Assembly: GCA_016790075.1 (NCBI GenBank)
Contig: JAEUPP010000039.1
Coordinates: 372,001 to 436,000, forward strand
Direction: 5' to 3'
DNA length: 64,000 bases
Origin: Rhodanobacteraceae bacterium
GTDB lineage: Bacteria > Pseudomonadota > Gammaproteobacteria > Xanthomonadales > Rhodanobacteraceae
Numbering within the stretch: the stretch's first letter is position 1; each line of letters starts with the position of its first letter. Below are positions 17,232 through 25,974 of this stretch, one piece after another. The notes beneath the pieces are model-generated. The model was not told the DNA's origin. It saw only the letters and a list, made by a program, of their open reading frames with translations, and made no database searches. The translations under genes and the position numbers were made by a program.

Positions 17232-20200
17232 ATGTTGTCATTGGGGCAATGTAGTAAGCGACCCGTCTTGTTCCGATCCGCTCTTGTTCTGGCACTGGCC
17301 GCCGCCATGGCTGCCGGCCCGGTGCAGGCACAAAAAGCGACAGGCGAAATTTTCGGTCATGCCGCCGCCAACGCCAGCGTCACGATCAGAAGCACTGATA
17401 CAGGCCTATCGCGCGAGGTTACCGCCGGCGCTGACGGGCGATTCAGTTTCAGCCAGCTGCCAACCGGGCGTTATCGCGTCACCACGGCGGGTGCCGAGCG
17501 TGCAGTGACGGTCAAGATAGGTACAGGTACCGAAGTGGATTTTACCGCAAAGGCATCACAGGAACTCGAAGCCATTGAAGTGACCGGCACCGCGATCAAT
17601 CCTATCGATGTGTCGTCCGTGGAGTCGTCAACCGTCTTTACCGCGGATCAGATAGCGGCTCTACCGGTTGTACGCGACATCTCCTCGGTGGCGCTACTGG
17701 CACCGGGCACGGTGCGCGGCGATAGCGGCTTTGAGAGTCTGGATGGCGGTGCATTGGCCTCGTTCGGCGGTGCATCGGTAGCCGAGAACGGTTACTACAT
17801 CAACGGATTCGATGTCACCAACATCCGCAATTTCACCTCGTTTGCAAATCTGCCGTTTGAGGCCATCGGCGAGCAGCAGGTCAAGACCGGTGGCTACGGT
17901 GCAGAATTCGGCCGCTCCCTCGGCGGCGTGATCAACATCGTCACCAAGCGCGGATCGAACGAGTTCAAGGCCGGTGCTAGCCTCTACTGGGAGCCAAACG
18001 CCCTGCGTGAACAGGCACCGGACGTGCGCGATTTGGAGAACCCGGGTGACTATTACCGGTTTACTTCGCACGATACGGAGGATTCGATCAGCTACAACTT
18101 TTACGGCAGCGGCCCCATCGTCAAGGATCACCTGTTCTTCTTCGTCCTCGCCGAAGGCCAGGATGCCGATCTGGGTAACTATGCCGCTGACGACAACCCG
18201 CTTCGCAACCGTTTCCGTCACAACGACAAGCCGCACGGCTTGGTGAAGCTCGACTGGAACCTCACGGATAACCATATCGTCGAGGTGACAGCGATCTCCA
18301 ATCGGAACTATTTCGATACGGAGGTCTACGAGAACGAGGATCCTTACAGCCTCGCCCGGCAGGATCGCATCGACAAGTACCAGGTCCGCTACGGTGGCGA
18401 GGTCTATATCGCCAAGTACACCGGATATCTCTCGGACAATTTCACCCTTAGCGGGCAGCTGGGGCAACTGGAATACCTCAATGCCTCACGCGTAGGCACC
18501 CCGCCCGGCGCCAACTGTCCCCGCGTGCTGGATGGCCGCGCAGGCGGTGCACTGATTCCTCTGGGCTGCTGGAGCTCAGCTACCATTGACGATCGTTCGG
18601 CGCCGCCCGCCCGCGACCAGCGCCGCGCAGGCCGTATCGACGCCGAATGGCATGTTGGCGATCACTCACTGCGCTTTGGTTATGACAAGGAGAAGTTCAA
18701 TTCCACCAATGTCGGCACCACGCAGTCGGGCGGCGAGTACTGGCGCTACTACCCGCGGCCAGCCAGCGGCGTGGTGAATGGGACGGCGCTGCCAGCTGAT
18801 GCGACCTCCTATGTACGCCGCTGGGTGCGCAATACGGTCAGCGGCGCCTATGACGTTGAGAATACCGCGGCCTATGTCGAAGACAGCTGGCAGCTGCGCG
18901 ACAGCTTCGTGCTCTACGCCGGTGTCCGCGCCGAGACCTTCGATAACCGCAACGCAGCCGGTGAAAGCTTTGCCAAGGCTGACAATCAGATCGCACCACG
19001 CCTGGGGTTCTCCTGGGACGTGAACGGCGATGGCGCCTTCAAGCTGTTCGGCAACGCGGGGCGCTACTTCATCCCGGTAGCGTCTAACACCAATATCCGT
19101 GCCGCCTCTGCAGAATATTTCAATACCGACTATTTCACCTTTACCAGTATTGATCCGACGACAGGGGCGCCGGTGGGCCTGGGGCCGCAGCTCGGAGCGG
19201 ACGTGCTGAGCAGCAGCGGTATTGCTCCGGTGGCTGCGACCGTTACCGCGGCGAATCTCAAGCCCATGTACCAGGACGAGATCATTCTCGGCCTGCAACG
19301 GGCGTTCACCGACCAATGGTCCGGTGGTGTCCGCGCGGTGATGCGCGAGGTCAAGAATGGCATGGACGATTTCTGCTATGCCGGTCCGTTTGCGCGCTGG
19401 GCGGAAGATAACGGTTATGACGATTTTGATTTCCATTCGGTGCCGGACTGCGTGATCCTCAACCCTGGCCGGGATGCGGAATTTGCGCTGGACCTGCGTG
19501 ACGACGGCAACCTGACCAATGTGGTCATTCCGGCGCGCTACTTTGACCTGCCGAATTACCGACGCAAGTACACCGCGGTCGAACTGTTCTGGGAGAAGGT
19601 CTGGGACGGCAGCTGGTATCTGCAGGGCTCCTATACCTGGGCACACAGCTACGGCAATGCCGAAGGTTACGTGAACTCCACCCTGGAACAGGACGATGCC
19701 GGCCTGACCCAGGACTTCGATTTCGCCTCGTTTACCCACGGCACCTATGGCAACCTGCCGAACGACCGCCGGCATACGTTCAAGCTGTTCGGCACATACC
19801 AGGTCGCTGAGGACTGGCGCGCCTCCGGCAACTGGCTGATCCAATCCGGACGGCCACGCAGCTGCTATGGCTTCGTCCCATCGACCGTACCGGATTTCAA
19901 TGCACCGGACGGTACACCTGCGAACGGCTCCGGCCGGTACACCTCGGCATCGAGCCTGTATTGCGTGGATGCCGACGGCAACTCGGTGCTGAGGCCGCGC
20001 GGCTCCAACGGCAATACGAAGTGGATTACGCAGATCGACCTTTCGCTGGCCTGGACGCCCAAGTTCGCAGACGGCAATCTGGTGCTGAAGGCGGATGTGT
20101 TCAACGTCTTCAACTTCAAGCGTCCGACCGACTACAACGAAATCGGCGACCGTACCCGCGCCAGCCCGGAGCACAACCCGAACTTCGGTCTGCCGGCTTC

Positions 20201-20255
20201 GTACCAGACACCACGCTCTTTCCGCTTCACCGCGCGCTACGACTTCTCGCTCTGA
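17232..20255 (+). CDS. Oar-like TonB-dependent outer-membrane receptor
   Basis: A 1007-residue protein. A signal peptide ends near VQAQ (residues 31-35). A carboxypeptidase-regulatory-like beta-sandwich follows (TGEIFGHAAANASVTIRST to about residue 115). The plug domain has the EAIEVTGTAI segment and GGYGAEFGRSLGGVINIVTK near 215-240, and the rest is a long barrel ending FRFTARYDFSL with the terminal hydrophobic residue of outer-membrane proteins. This is the Oar/TonB-receptor architecture common in Xanthomonadales, where such receptors take up peptides, glycans or iron complexes. The ligand is not deducible. It stands alone. Confidence 0.9.
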   Translation: MLSLGQCSKRPVLFRSALVLALAAAMAAGPVQAQKATGEIFGHAAANASVTIRSTDTGLSREVTAGADGRFSFSQLPTGRYRVTTAGAERAVTVKIGTGTEVDFTAKASQELEAIEVTGTAINPIDVSSVESSTVFTADQIAALPVVRDISSVALLAPGTVRGDSGFESLDGGALASFGGASVAENGYYINGFDVTNIRNFTSFANLPFEAIGEQQVKTGGYGAEFGRSLGGVINIVTKRGSNEFKAGASLYWEPNALREQAPDVRDLENPGDYYRFTSHDTEDSISYNFYGSGPIVKDHLFFFVLAEGQDADLGNYAADDNPLRNRFRHNDKPHGLVKLDWNLTDNHIVEVTAISNRNYFDTEVYENEDPYSLARQDRIDKYQVRYGGEVYIAKYTGYLSDNFTLSGQLGQLEYLNASRVGTPPGANCPRVLDGRAGGALIPLGCWSSATIDDRSAPPARDQRRAGRIDAEWHVGDHSLRFGYDKEKFNSTNVGTTQSGGEYWRYYPRPASGVVNGTALPADATSYVRRWVRNTVSGAYDVENTAAYVEDSWQLRDSFVLYAGVRAETFDNRNAAGESFAKADNQIAPRLGFSWDVNGDGAFKLFGNAGRYFIPVASNTNIRAASAEYFNTDYFTFTSIDPTTGAPVGLGPQLGADVLSSSGIAPVAATVTAANLKPMYQDEIILGLQRAFTDQWSGGVRAVMREVKNGMDDFCYAGPFARWAEDNGYDDFDFHSVPDCVILNPGRDAEFALDLRDDGNLTNVVIPARYFDLPNYRRKYTAVELFWEKVWDGSWYLQGSYTWAHSYGNAEGYVNSTLEQDDAGLTQDFDFASFTHGTYGNLPNDRRHTFKLFGTYQVAEDWRASGNWLIQSGRPRSCYGFVPSTVPDFNAPDGTPANGSGRYTSASSLYCVDADGNSVLRPRGSNGNTKWITQIDLSLAWTPKFADGNLVLKADVFNVFNFKRPTDYNEIGDRTRASPEHNPNFGLPASYQTPRSFRFTARYDFSL

Positions 20256-20441
20256 GTCAGGGCTTTCCGCCGCTGCGGCGGCGGAAAGCAGTCGGCGTCA
20301 TGCGGTTTCTGGTCATCACACGCTGTAGAACTGAACCGCACCCAGCGTCCCCGACGCGCTTTCGGGGGCGGTTCGCCCGGCTTGGGACTGAAGCTCTCGC
20401 AACGTCGGTGAGTCCAGATGCGGGGGACGGCCTCCCGTACG

Positions 20442-20561
20442 GCATGGCAATGCGCGTGTGGACCTCACCTTCTCCGCCAGCCTCCGCCTCCAGAACACCG
20501 CGCCCCACGGCATTGCACACACGCAACGGCCCCGTCGCACATCCTGTCTGCAGCGCCAGAC
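20442..20561 (+). pseudogene. Third copy fragment: C-terminal end of the permuted papain-like amidase
   Basis: A gap-free alignment of about 120 bases to the 3' end of the intact amidase (around 2583-2702). Translation in the matching frame gives ARVDLTFSASLRLQNTAPHG then IAHT and CLQRQ, against ARIGLNFAAGLSIKNTTPHD then IAHT and YLQRQ in the intact gene. The cysteine block and everything upstream are gone. It is more diverged than copy 2, so the older duplicate. A REP-like palindrome follows at 20606. Confidence 0.6.
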
Positions 20562-20605
20562 CACGGCGCTCAGCAAAAGCCGGGGTGCCTCGGCAGGCAC
20601 TGCAG

Positions 20606-20623
20606 GGCGGGCCTTGGCCCGCC
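20606..20623. repeat. Single REP-like palindrome
   Basis: GGCGGGCC-TT-GGCCCGCC, followed by GTCA, is the same design as the left end of the tandem elements at 1642 and 1812 (GGTGGGCC-TT-GGCCCACC, then GTCA), with compensating changes that keep the stem perfect. Confidence 0.6.
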
Positions 20624-20719
20624 GTCATGAAGGCTGATCTGCAGCGGTTTTGACCGTTGACTCGTGTGGCATGTCGATCAGCGTCAGCCGCGATGGATGC
20701 GGCGCGATGGCGGACAGTT

Positions 20720-20746
20720 ATTTTTTATTTTTATAAAATAAAAAAT
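20720..20746. terminator. AT-only 12-bp palindrome at the korB stop codon
   Basis: ATTTTTTATTTT, a 3-base loop (TAT), then the exact inverse. It overlaps the last base of the korB stop codon. Read on the minus strand, the arms supply T-runs, so it may end the korB operon transcript despite having no GC pairs. It could also serve the convergent TonB receptor transcript. Confidence 0.4.
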
Positions 20747-21801
20747 CAACGAAATCCTGCATTGATCCTGGCCAGCGCGCTCGCTCCGGGTGACAGATCC
20801 GCCGCTTCAAGCTGATTGAACGGCGTTGCCACTGTATTGAGATGCGTGTGAAGGTCCTGCGCCTGCGCATCGACAAACAGCAGCCCAGTCACGACTTCGC
20901 CACGCGCCTGGTGCTGCTGGATATAGTTCATGGCCGCAATGCGGTCGCGCGGGTCGTAGTCTGCATCGAGCTTGTGCAGGCGCAGGCGCGAACCATCGTG
21001 CTGTTCGACTTCGATGGTCTCGCCGGCGGCGTAGTCAACGGCGATCTCGTCACGTGGCGGAATCACGTCGAGGCGATTGACCGCGTCGTTGTGCGCACGC
21101 ACGTATTCGTAGCTCTTGGTGCTGCCAGCGTGATTGTTGAATGCGACGCAGGGGCTGATCACATCCAGGAACGCCGCGCCGCGGTGTGCGAGCGCGCCCT
21201 TGATCAGCGGCACCAGCTGCGCCTTGTCGCCGCTGAAGCTGCGGGCGACATAGGTCGCGCCGAGCTGCAGCGCGAGTCCGATCAGATCAATCGGACTGTC
21301 CGCATTGACTACGCCGCGCTTGGACGTGGAGCCCGCATCGGCGGTAGCGGAGAACTGGCCCTTGGTCAGACCATAGACGCCGTTGTTCTCCACGATATAG
21401 GTCATGTTCACGCCGCGGCGTATTGCGTGCACGAACTGGCCTATGCCGATCGAGGCGGAATCGCCATCACCCGATACGCCGAGGTAGATCAGCTCGCGAT
21501 TGGCCAGATTGGCCCCGGTCAGCACCGATGGCATGCGTCCATGCACGGTGTTGAAGCCATGCGACTGGCCCAGGAAATAGTCCGGCGTCTTGGAGCTGCA
21601 GCCTATACCCGAGAGCTTGGCCAGGCGGTGCGGCTCGACATTGAGCTCCCAGCAGGCCTGGATGATGGCCGCGGAAATCGAATCGTGGCCGCAGCCGGCG
21701 CACAGGGTGCTGATCTTGCCTTCGTAGTCACGCCGCGTATAACACAGCGCGTTCTGCGGCAGGGTCGGATGATGCAGTTTGGGTTTGGCGACGAAGGTCA
21801 T
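20746..21801 (-). CDS. korB: 2-oxoacid:ferredoxin oxidoreductase, beta subunit
   Basis: A 351-residue thiamine-diphosphate subunit. STLCAGCGHDSISAAI near residues 31-46 and GIGCSSKTPDYF are typical of OFOR beta subunits, and GVSGDGDSASIGIGQF near residues 109-124 is the thiamine/Mg-binding motif. With the KorA-like subunit it would oxidatively decarboxylate a 2-oxoacid with CoA and reduce ferredoxin; 2-oxoglutarate is the usual guess but pyruvate or branched oxoacids are possible. It is last in a four-gene operon, starting 8 bases after the small membrane protein gene. Confidence 0.85.
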   Translation of the reverse strand: MTFVAKPKLHHPTLPQNALCYTRRDYEGKISTLCAGCGHDSISAAIIQACWELNVEPHRLAKLSGIGCSSKTPDYFLGQSHGFNTVHGRMPSVLTGANLANRELIYLGVSGDGDSASIGIGQFVHAIRRGVNMTYIVENNGVYGLTKGQFSATADAGSTSKRGVVNADSPIDLIGLALQLGATYVARSFSGDKAQLVPLIKGALAHRGAAFLDVISPCVAFNNHAGSTKSYEYVRAHNDAVNRLDVIPPRDEIAVDYAAGETIEVEQHDGSRLRLHKLDADYDPRDRIAAMNYIQQHQARGEVVTGLLFVDAQAQDLHTHLNTVATPFNQLEAADLSPGASALARINAGFR

Positions 21802-21809
21802 AGGGTTCC

Positions 21810-22094
21810 TCAGCGCTCACGTGCACGGGCCGGCCAGGTCACGGCAAAACCGAGAAGGCAGACGCCAAAGATCAGGCCTGACAGTTGCCACAGACTCATG
21901 AACCAGGCCGTGGTTGTCAGCATATCCGCGGCGAACTGCAGCGCGATGCGGCATAACAAGGACAGCACTTCGCTGGCCAGCGCAGCGATCAGCCAGGGCG
22001 AACCCGTCTTGCTCAGCAGTACGGCGAGTGCCGCCAGTACCAGCAGCGGCACGATGTACGAAGCTATTTGTGCAATGATTGCCGTTTCTGTCAC
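21810..22094 (-). CDS. Small three-helix membrane protein within the kor operon
   Basis: A 94-residue protein beginning at GTG 22094, which overlaps the korA stop (GTGA), so translation is coupled. Three hydrophobic segments are visible: IVPLLVLAALAVLLS, WLIAALASEVLSLLCRIALQ and LSGLIFGVCLLGFAVTW, ending with a basic tail (ARARER). No Cys pair or known motif is seen. Its position between the two catalytic subunits suggests it anchors the complex to the membrane or links it to a membrane acceptor. I do not recognise the family. Confidence 0.7.
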   Translation of the reverse strand: MTETAIIAQIASYIVPLLVLAALAVLLSKTGSPWLIAALASEVLSLLCRIALQFAADMLTTTAWFMSLWQLSGLIFGVCLLGFAVTWPARARER

Positions 22095-23971
22095 GAGGGT
22101 GCTCCGAGACGTGCGTCCTGCGCGGCGCTGGCCGTGCGCAGCCGCTCGCTGACTGCCCGCGCGATATAGCGCGCGGTGATCGGCGTGCCGTCGTAATGCA
22201 GCACGGCGGGCACCCGCGCCGGATCGATGCCGAATTCGTTGACGAGCAGGCTGCGCAGTTGCGCATCGCGATTCTGCTCGACCACGTAGACCGCTTCATG
22301 CGCGGCAATGAATTCGCGTACCGAATCCGGAAACGGATAGGCACGAACGCGCAGGGTGTCGAGCAGCAGGCCTTCGGCTTCGAGCAGGGCTATGGCTTCG
22401 TCCATGGCTGGACTGGTGGAGCCGTAGTAGATAGCGCCAAAACGCGTGGCACGTGGGGCGTTGCGCAGCAACGGCTGTGGCACCAGTGCACGCGCCGTGT
22501 CGAACTTATGCAGCAGACGCTCCATGTTGTAGATGTAGTCGGGGCCGCGTTCGGAATAGCGCGCATACGGATCACGCGAGGTACCGCGGGTGAAATACGC
22601 CCCCTTGGTCGGATGGGTGCCGGGATAGGTGCGGTAGGGAATGCCGTCTCCGTCCACGTCCTTGTAGCGTCCGAAGTCCTTGCCGGCTTCCAGTTCCTCC
22701 GCACTCATGACCTTGCCGCGATCGTAGGCGCGCGCATCGTCCCAGCTCAGGGGCGCACACAGGCGCTGGTTCATGCCGATATCAAGATCGGTCAGCACAA
22801 AGACGGGCGTCTGCAGGCGGTCAGCAAGATCCAGTGCCGCAGCGCTGAAGGTGAAACACTCGGCCGGATCTTCCGGCAGCAGCAGCACGTGTTTGGTGTC
22901 GCCGTGTGAAGCATAGGCGCAGGCGAGCACGTCCGACTGCTGTGTACGCGTCGGCATGCCGGTGGAAGGGCCGCCACGTTGCACGTCGATGATAGTGATC
23001 GGTATCTCGGCGAAATAAGCCAGGCCGATGAATTCGTTCATCAGCGAAATGCCGGGCCCCGAGGTCGTCGTGAAGGCACGCGCTCCGTTCCAGCCGGCGC
23101 CAACGACCATGCCAATCGAGGCGATCTCGTCTTCGGCCTGCACGATGGCGAACTTGTTCGCGCCGGTCGCCGCGTCGACCCGGTATTTCATGCAGTACTT
23201 CTGGAATGCCTCGGCCAGCGACGAGGACGGCGTGATCGGATACCAGGCACAGACCGTCGCACCGCCGTAGACGCAGCCCAGCGCGGCCGCCGTATTGCCG
23301 TCGACGAAGATTCGTTCTCCCACGTTGTCGGCGCGGCGCACGCGCAGGCCCAGCGGATGGGCCAGATGCTCGGTCACATAGCGCCGACCGAGATGGAAGG
23401 CCTGCTTGTTCGCATCGAGCAGTTTTTCCTTGCCGCGATACTGTTCGGCCAGCAAGGTCTCGATCACGGCTGGGTCGACCTCGAGCAAGGCCGACAGCGC
23501 GCCGATATACATGATGTTCTTGAACAGCTGGCGCTCCCGCGCCACGCTGTAGTGCTCGCTGCACAATTGCGTCAGCGGCACACCGATTACCTGTATGTCG
23601 TCACGGAATTTCGAGCGCGGCAGCGGTTTGGTGGAGTCGTACAGCAGATACCCGCCCGGCTCGATCTCCTTGAGATCTGCATCCCAGGTCTGCGGGTTCA
23701 TTGCGACCATGAAATCGACGCCACCACGCCGGCCCAGCCAGCCGCGTTCGTTGACGCGGACTTCGTACCAGGTCGGCAATCCCTGGATGTTGGACGGAAA
23801 GATATTGCGCGGGCTGACCGGTACGCCCATGCGCAGTATCGACTTCGCGAACAGTTCGTTGGCCGAGGCCGAACCCGATCCGTTGACGTTGGCAAACTTG
23901 ATGACGAAATCGTTGACGGCGGACAGTGCGGGCACGGTATTGCTGGTCACCTCGACTTGCGTGGAAGCCAT
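22091..23971 (-). CDS. korA: 2-oxoacid:ferredoxin oxidoreductase, fused gamma-alpha subunit
   Basis: A 626-residue subunit. Residues 1 to about 205 are the gamma domain (VIKFANVNGSGSASANELFA). The alpha domain follows, with WYPITPSSSLAEAF, AEDEIASIGMVVGAGWNGAR, TTTSGPGISLMNEF and QRGGPSTGMPTRTQQSD, all standard for KorA/PorA-like proteins. The gamma-alpha fusion is the common bacterial KorA form. ATG 23971 is chosen because the family begins there; the longer frame (to 24271) is a shadow of the upstream gene. The start overlaps the flavoprotein stop by one base (TAATG), so the operon is tightly coupled. Substrate uncertain. Confidence 0.88.
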   Translation of the reverse strand: MASTQVEVTSNTVPALSAVNDFVIKFANVNGSGSASANELFAKSILRMGVPVSPRNIFPSNIQGLPTWYEVRVNERGWLGRRGGVDFMVAMNPQTWDADLKEIEPGGYLLYDSTKPLPRSKFRDDIQVIGVPLTQLCSEHYSVARERQLFKNIMYIGALSALLEVDPAVIETLLAEQYRGKEKLLDANKQAFHLGRRYVTEHLAHPLGLRVRRADNVGERIFVDGNTAAALGCVYGGATVCAWYPITPSSSLAEAFQKYCMKYRVDAATGANKFAIVQAEDEIASIGMVVGAGWNGARAFTTTSGPGISLMNEFIGLAYFAEIPITIIDVQRGGPSTGMPTRTQQSDVLACAYASHGDTKHVLLLPEDPAECFTFSAAALDLADRLQTPVFVLTDLDIGMNQRLCAPLSWDDARAYDRGKVMSAEELEAGKDFGRYKDVDGDGIPYRTYPGTHPTKGAYFTRGTSRDPYARYSERGPDYIYNMERLLHKFDTARALVPQPLLRNAPRATRFGAIYYGSTSPAMDEAIALLEAEGLLLDTLRVRAYPFPDSVREFIAAHEAVYVVEQNRDAQLRSLLVNEFGIDPARVPAVLHYDGTPITARYIARAVSERLRTASAAQDARLGAPS

Positions 23972-25797
23972 TACGCCGCCTCCCGGCATGTGCTCTTGCT
24001 GCGGCAGCCCGGTCCCGCATGTGTCATCTCGATCAGGTATTTGTGCATGTCCCAGGCGCCGGTAGGGCAGCGTTCGGCGCAGAGGCCGCAATGCAGACAG
24101 ACGTCCTCGTCCTTGACCATGACGCGCCCCGTCTTGAGTTCGCCCGAGACATAGAGCGACTGCTCGGTATTCAAGGCCGGCGCCGTGAGTTGAGTGCGCA
24201 GCGCAGCCTCGTCGTCGTTCGGCGTGAAGCTGATGCAGTCCATGGGACAGATGTCGACGCAGGCGTCGCATTCGATGCAGACTTTGTCAGTGAACACGGT
24301 CTGCACGTCGCAATTGAGGCAACGCTGGGTCTCCTTGAGTGCAGTTGCAGCATCAAAGCCGAGCTCGACTTCGACCTTGATGTTGCTCAGCGTGCGCTCG
24401 CTGGGCGCCCAGGGCACCTTGTAGCGGTCATCGGGCGAAATTTCGTTGTCGTAACTCCATTCGTGTATGCCCATCTTCTGCGACTGCAGATGCACGCTGG
24501 GCGGCGGCCGTTCACGCACGTCCTCACCGCTGAGCAGCTTGTCGATGCTGATCGCCGCATCGTGGCCATGCGCGACAGCCCAGATGATGTTCTTGGGGCC
24601 GAACGCCGCATCACCGCCGAACAGCACCTGCGGCAGGCTGGACTGGAACGTGATCTTGTCGACGACGGGCATGCCCCATTCGTCGAATGCGATGCCAGCA
24701 TCCCGTTCTATCCACGGGAACGCGTTTTCCTGGCCTACGGCGATCAGCACGTCATCACAGGGCAGGATCACATCGGGTTCGCCGCTGGGCACGAGCTGGC
24801 GGCGGCCTCTGGCGTCACGTTCGGCGCGTACACGCTCGAACTGCATGCCGATGAGGCGGCCGTTCTCGTGCAGGAAGGCCTTGGGCACGTGATAGTCGAG
24901 TATGGGAATGCCCTCGTGCTCGGCGTCTTCTTTTTCCCAGGGCGAGGCCTTCATCTCGTCATACCCGGAACGCACCAGCACCTTGACCTCTTCACCACCG
25001 AGGCGCCGGGCGGAACGGCAGCAGTCCATGGCCGTATTGCCGCCGCCGAGCACGATGACGCGACGGCCTACGGTGTCGATATGACCGAAGGACACCGAGG
25101 CCAGCCAGTCGATGCCGATATGGATATTTGCCGCGGCTTCCTTGCGTCCCGGCAGGTCGAGATCACGCCCACGCGGCGCGCCGCAGCCAATGAATACGGC
25201 GTCATAGCCCTGGGAGAGCAACTGCTTCAACGAGTCTATGCGCTCGCCGCCACGAAACTCGACGCCAAGCCCCAGGATGTAGCCGGTTTCCTCGTCGACC
25301 ACGGACTCGGGCAGGCGAAAGCGTGGAATCTGCGTGCGGATGAAACCGCCGGCCTTGGCTTCGGCATCGAATACCGTGACCTGATAGCCCAGCGGGGCGA
25401 GATCGCGCGCTACAGTCAGTGAGGCCGGACCGGCGCCGACACAGGCCACGCGTTTGCCGTTGGGCCGGCCAGCTCGCGGCAAGCGTGCAGCGATATCGCC
25501 TTTGTTGTCGGCAGCCACGCGCTTGAGCCGGCATATCGCCACCGGCTCGGGCGAAGCGCCGTTATTTTGCTCGACGCGGCCGCGCCGGCAGGCCGGTTCG
25601 CAGGGGCGGTCGCAGGTACGCCCGAGCACGCCGGGAAATACGTTGGACTTCCAGTTGACCAGATACGCGTCCGCATAGCGGCCGGCAGCGATCAGACGGA
25701 TGTATTCGGGAACCGGTGTGTGAGCCGGACAGGCCCACTGGCAATCGACGACCTTGTGAAAGTAATCGGGAACACGGATATCGGTGGGACGCACCAT
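23971..25797 (-). CDS. GltD-like NAD(P)H flavoprotein with C-terminal 2[4Fe-4S] ferredoxin domain
   Basis: A 608-residue protein. An N-terminal Fer4_20-type domain (CQWACPAHTPVPEY, then CDRPCEPACRRG) is followed by two Rossmann folds: VACVGAGPASLTVARDL (FAD) and VIVLGGGNTAMDCCR (NAD(P)H). The C-terminus has two ferredoxin clusters, CIECDACVDICPMDC and CLHCGLCAERCPTG. This is the glutamate-synthase small-subunit plan used by NAD(P)H:ferredoxin oxidoreductases. As first gene of the operon it would pass electrons between KorAB ferredoxin and NAD(P). AGGAGG ends only three bases before ATG 25797, so the next codon (GTG) could be the real start. Confidence 0.85.
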   Translation of the reverse strand: MVRPTDIRVPDYFHKVVDCQWACPAHTPVPEYIRLIAAGRYADAYLVNWKSNVFPGVLGRTCDRPCEPACRRGRVEQNNGASPEPVAICRLKRVAADNKGDIAARLPRAGRPNGKRVACVGAGPASLTVARDLAPLGYQVTVFDAEAKAGGFIRTQIPRFRLPESVVDEETGYILGLGVEFRGGERIDSLKQLLSQGYDAVFIGCGAPRGRDLDLPGRKEAAANIHIGIDWLASVSFGHIDTVGRRVIVLGGGNTAMDCCRSARRLGGEEVKVLVRSGYDEMKASPWEKEDAEHEGIPILDYHVPKAFLHENGRLIGMQFERVRAERDARGRRQLVPSGEPDVILPCDDVLIAVGQENAFPWIERDAGIAFDEWGMPVVDKITFQSSLPQVLFGGDAAFGPKNIIWAVAHGHDAAISIDKLLSGEDVRERPPPSVHLQSQKMGIHEWSYDNEISPDDRYKVPWAPSERTLSNIKVEVELGFDAATALKETQRCLNCDVQTVFTDKVCIECDACVDICPMDCISFTPNDDEAALRTQLTAPALNTEQSLYVSGELKTGRVMVKDEDVCLHCGLCAERCPTGAWDMHKYLIEMTHAGPGCRSKSTCREAA

Positions 25798-25974
25798 CAC
25801 CCTCCTCGCGGCACTGCGGGCTGCGAGAGGCTCCTGACTTGACGCAGCTGGGAGCCTCGCCTGTCGATCCGGCCCGAGTGTGCCGTGTGTTGCGATGGAA
25901 GAAAAGTAACATCGCCGCAAGCCGCCTCCGGGCGAACACGTTACAGTCGTGCATCACCCATTGCTTGACTGCCT

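Larger units (their letters stand above)
20256..20745. other. Convergent gap containing amidase scrap, REP and AT-palindrome
   Basis: About 490 bases between the TonB receptor and korB. It contains the third amidase fragment, a single REP-like palindrome and an AT-only hairpin, listed separately. No intact gene is present. Confidence 0.6.

Noticed and set aside
18666-20174. 502-codon minus-strand open frame inside the TonB receptor gene
   Set aside because: It is the antisense of a strongly supported receptor and has no family motif; long antisense frames are expected at this GC.
23926-25422. 498-codon plus-strand open frame opposite the flavoprotein gene
   Set aside because: The minus-strand protein has all expected cofactor motifs; the plus-strand reading has none.
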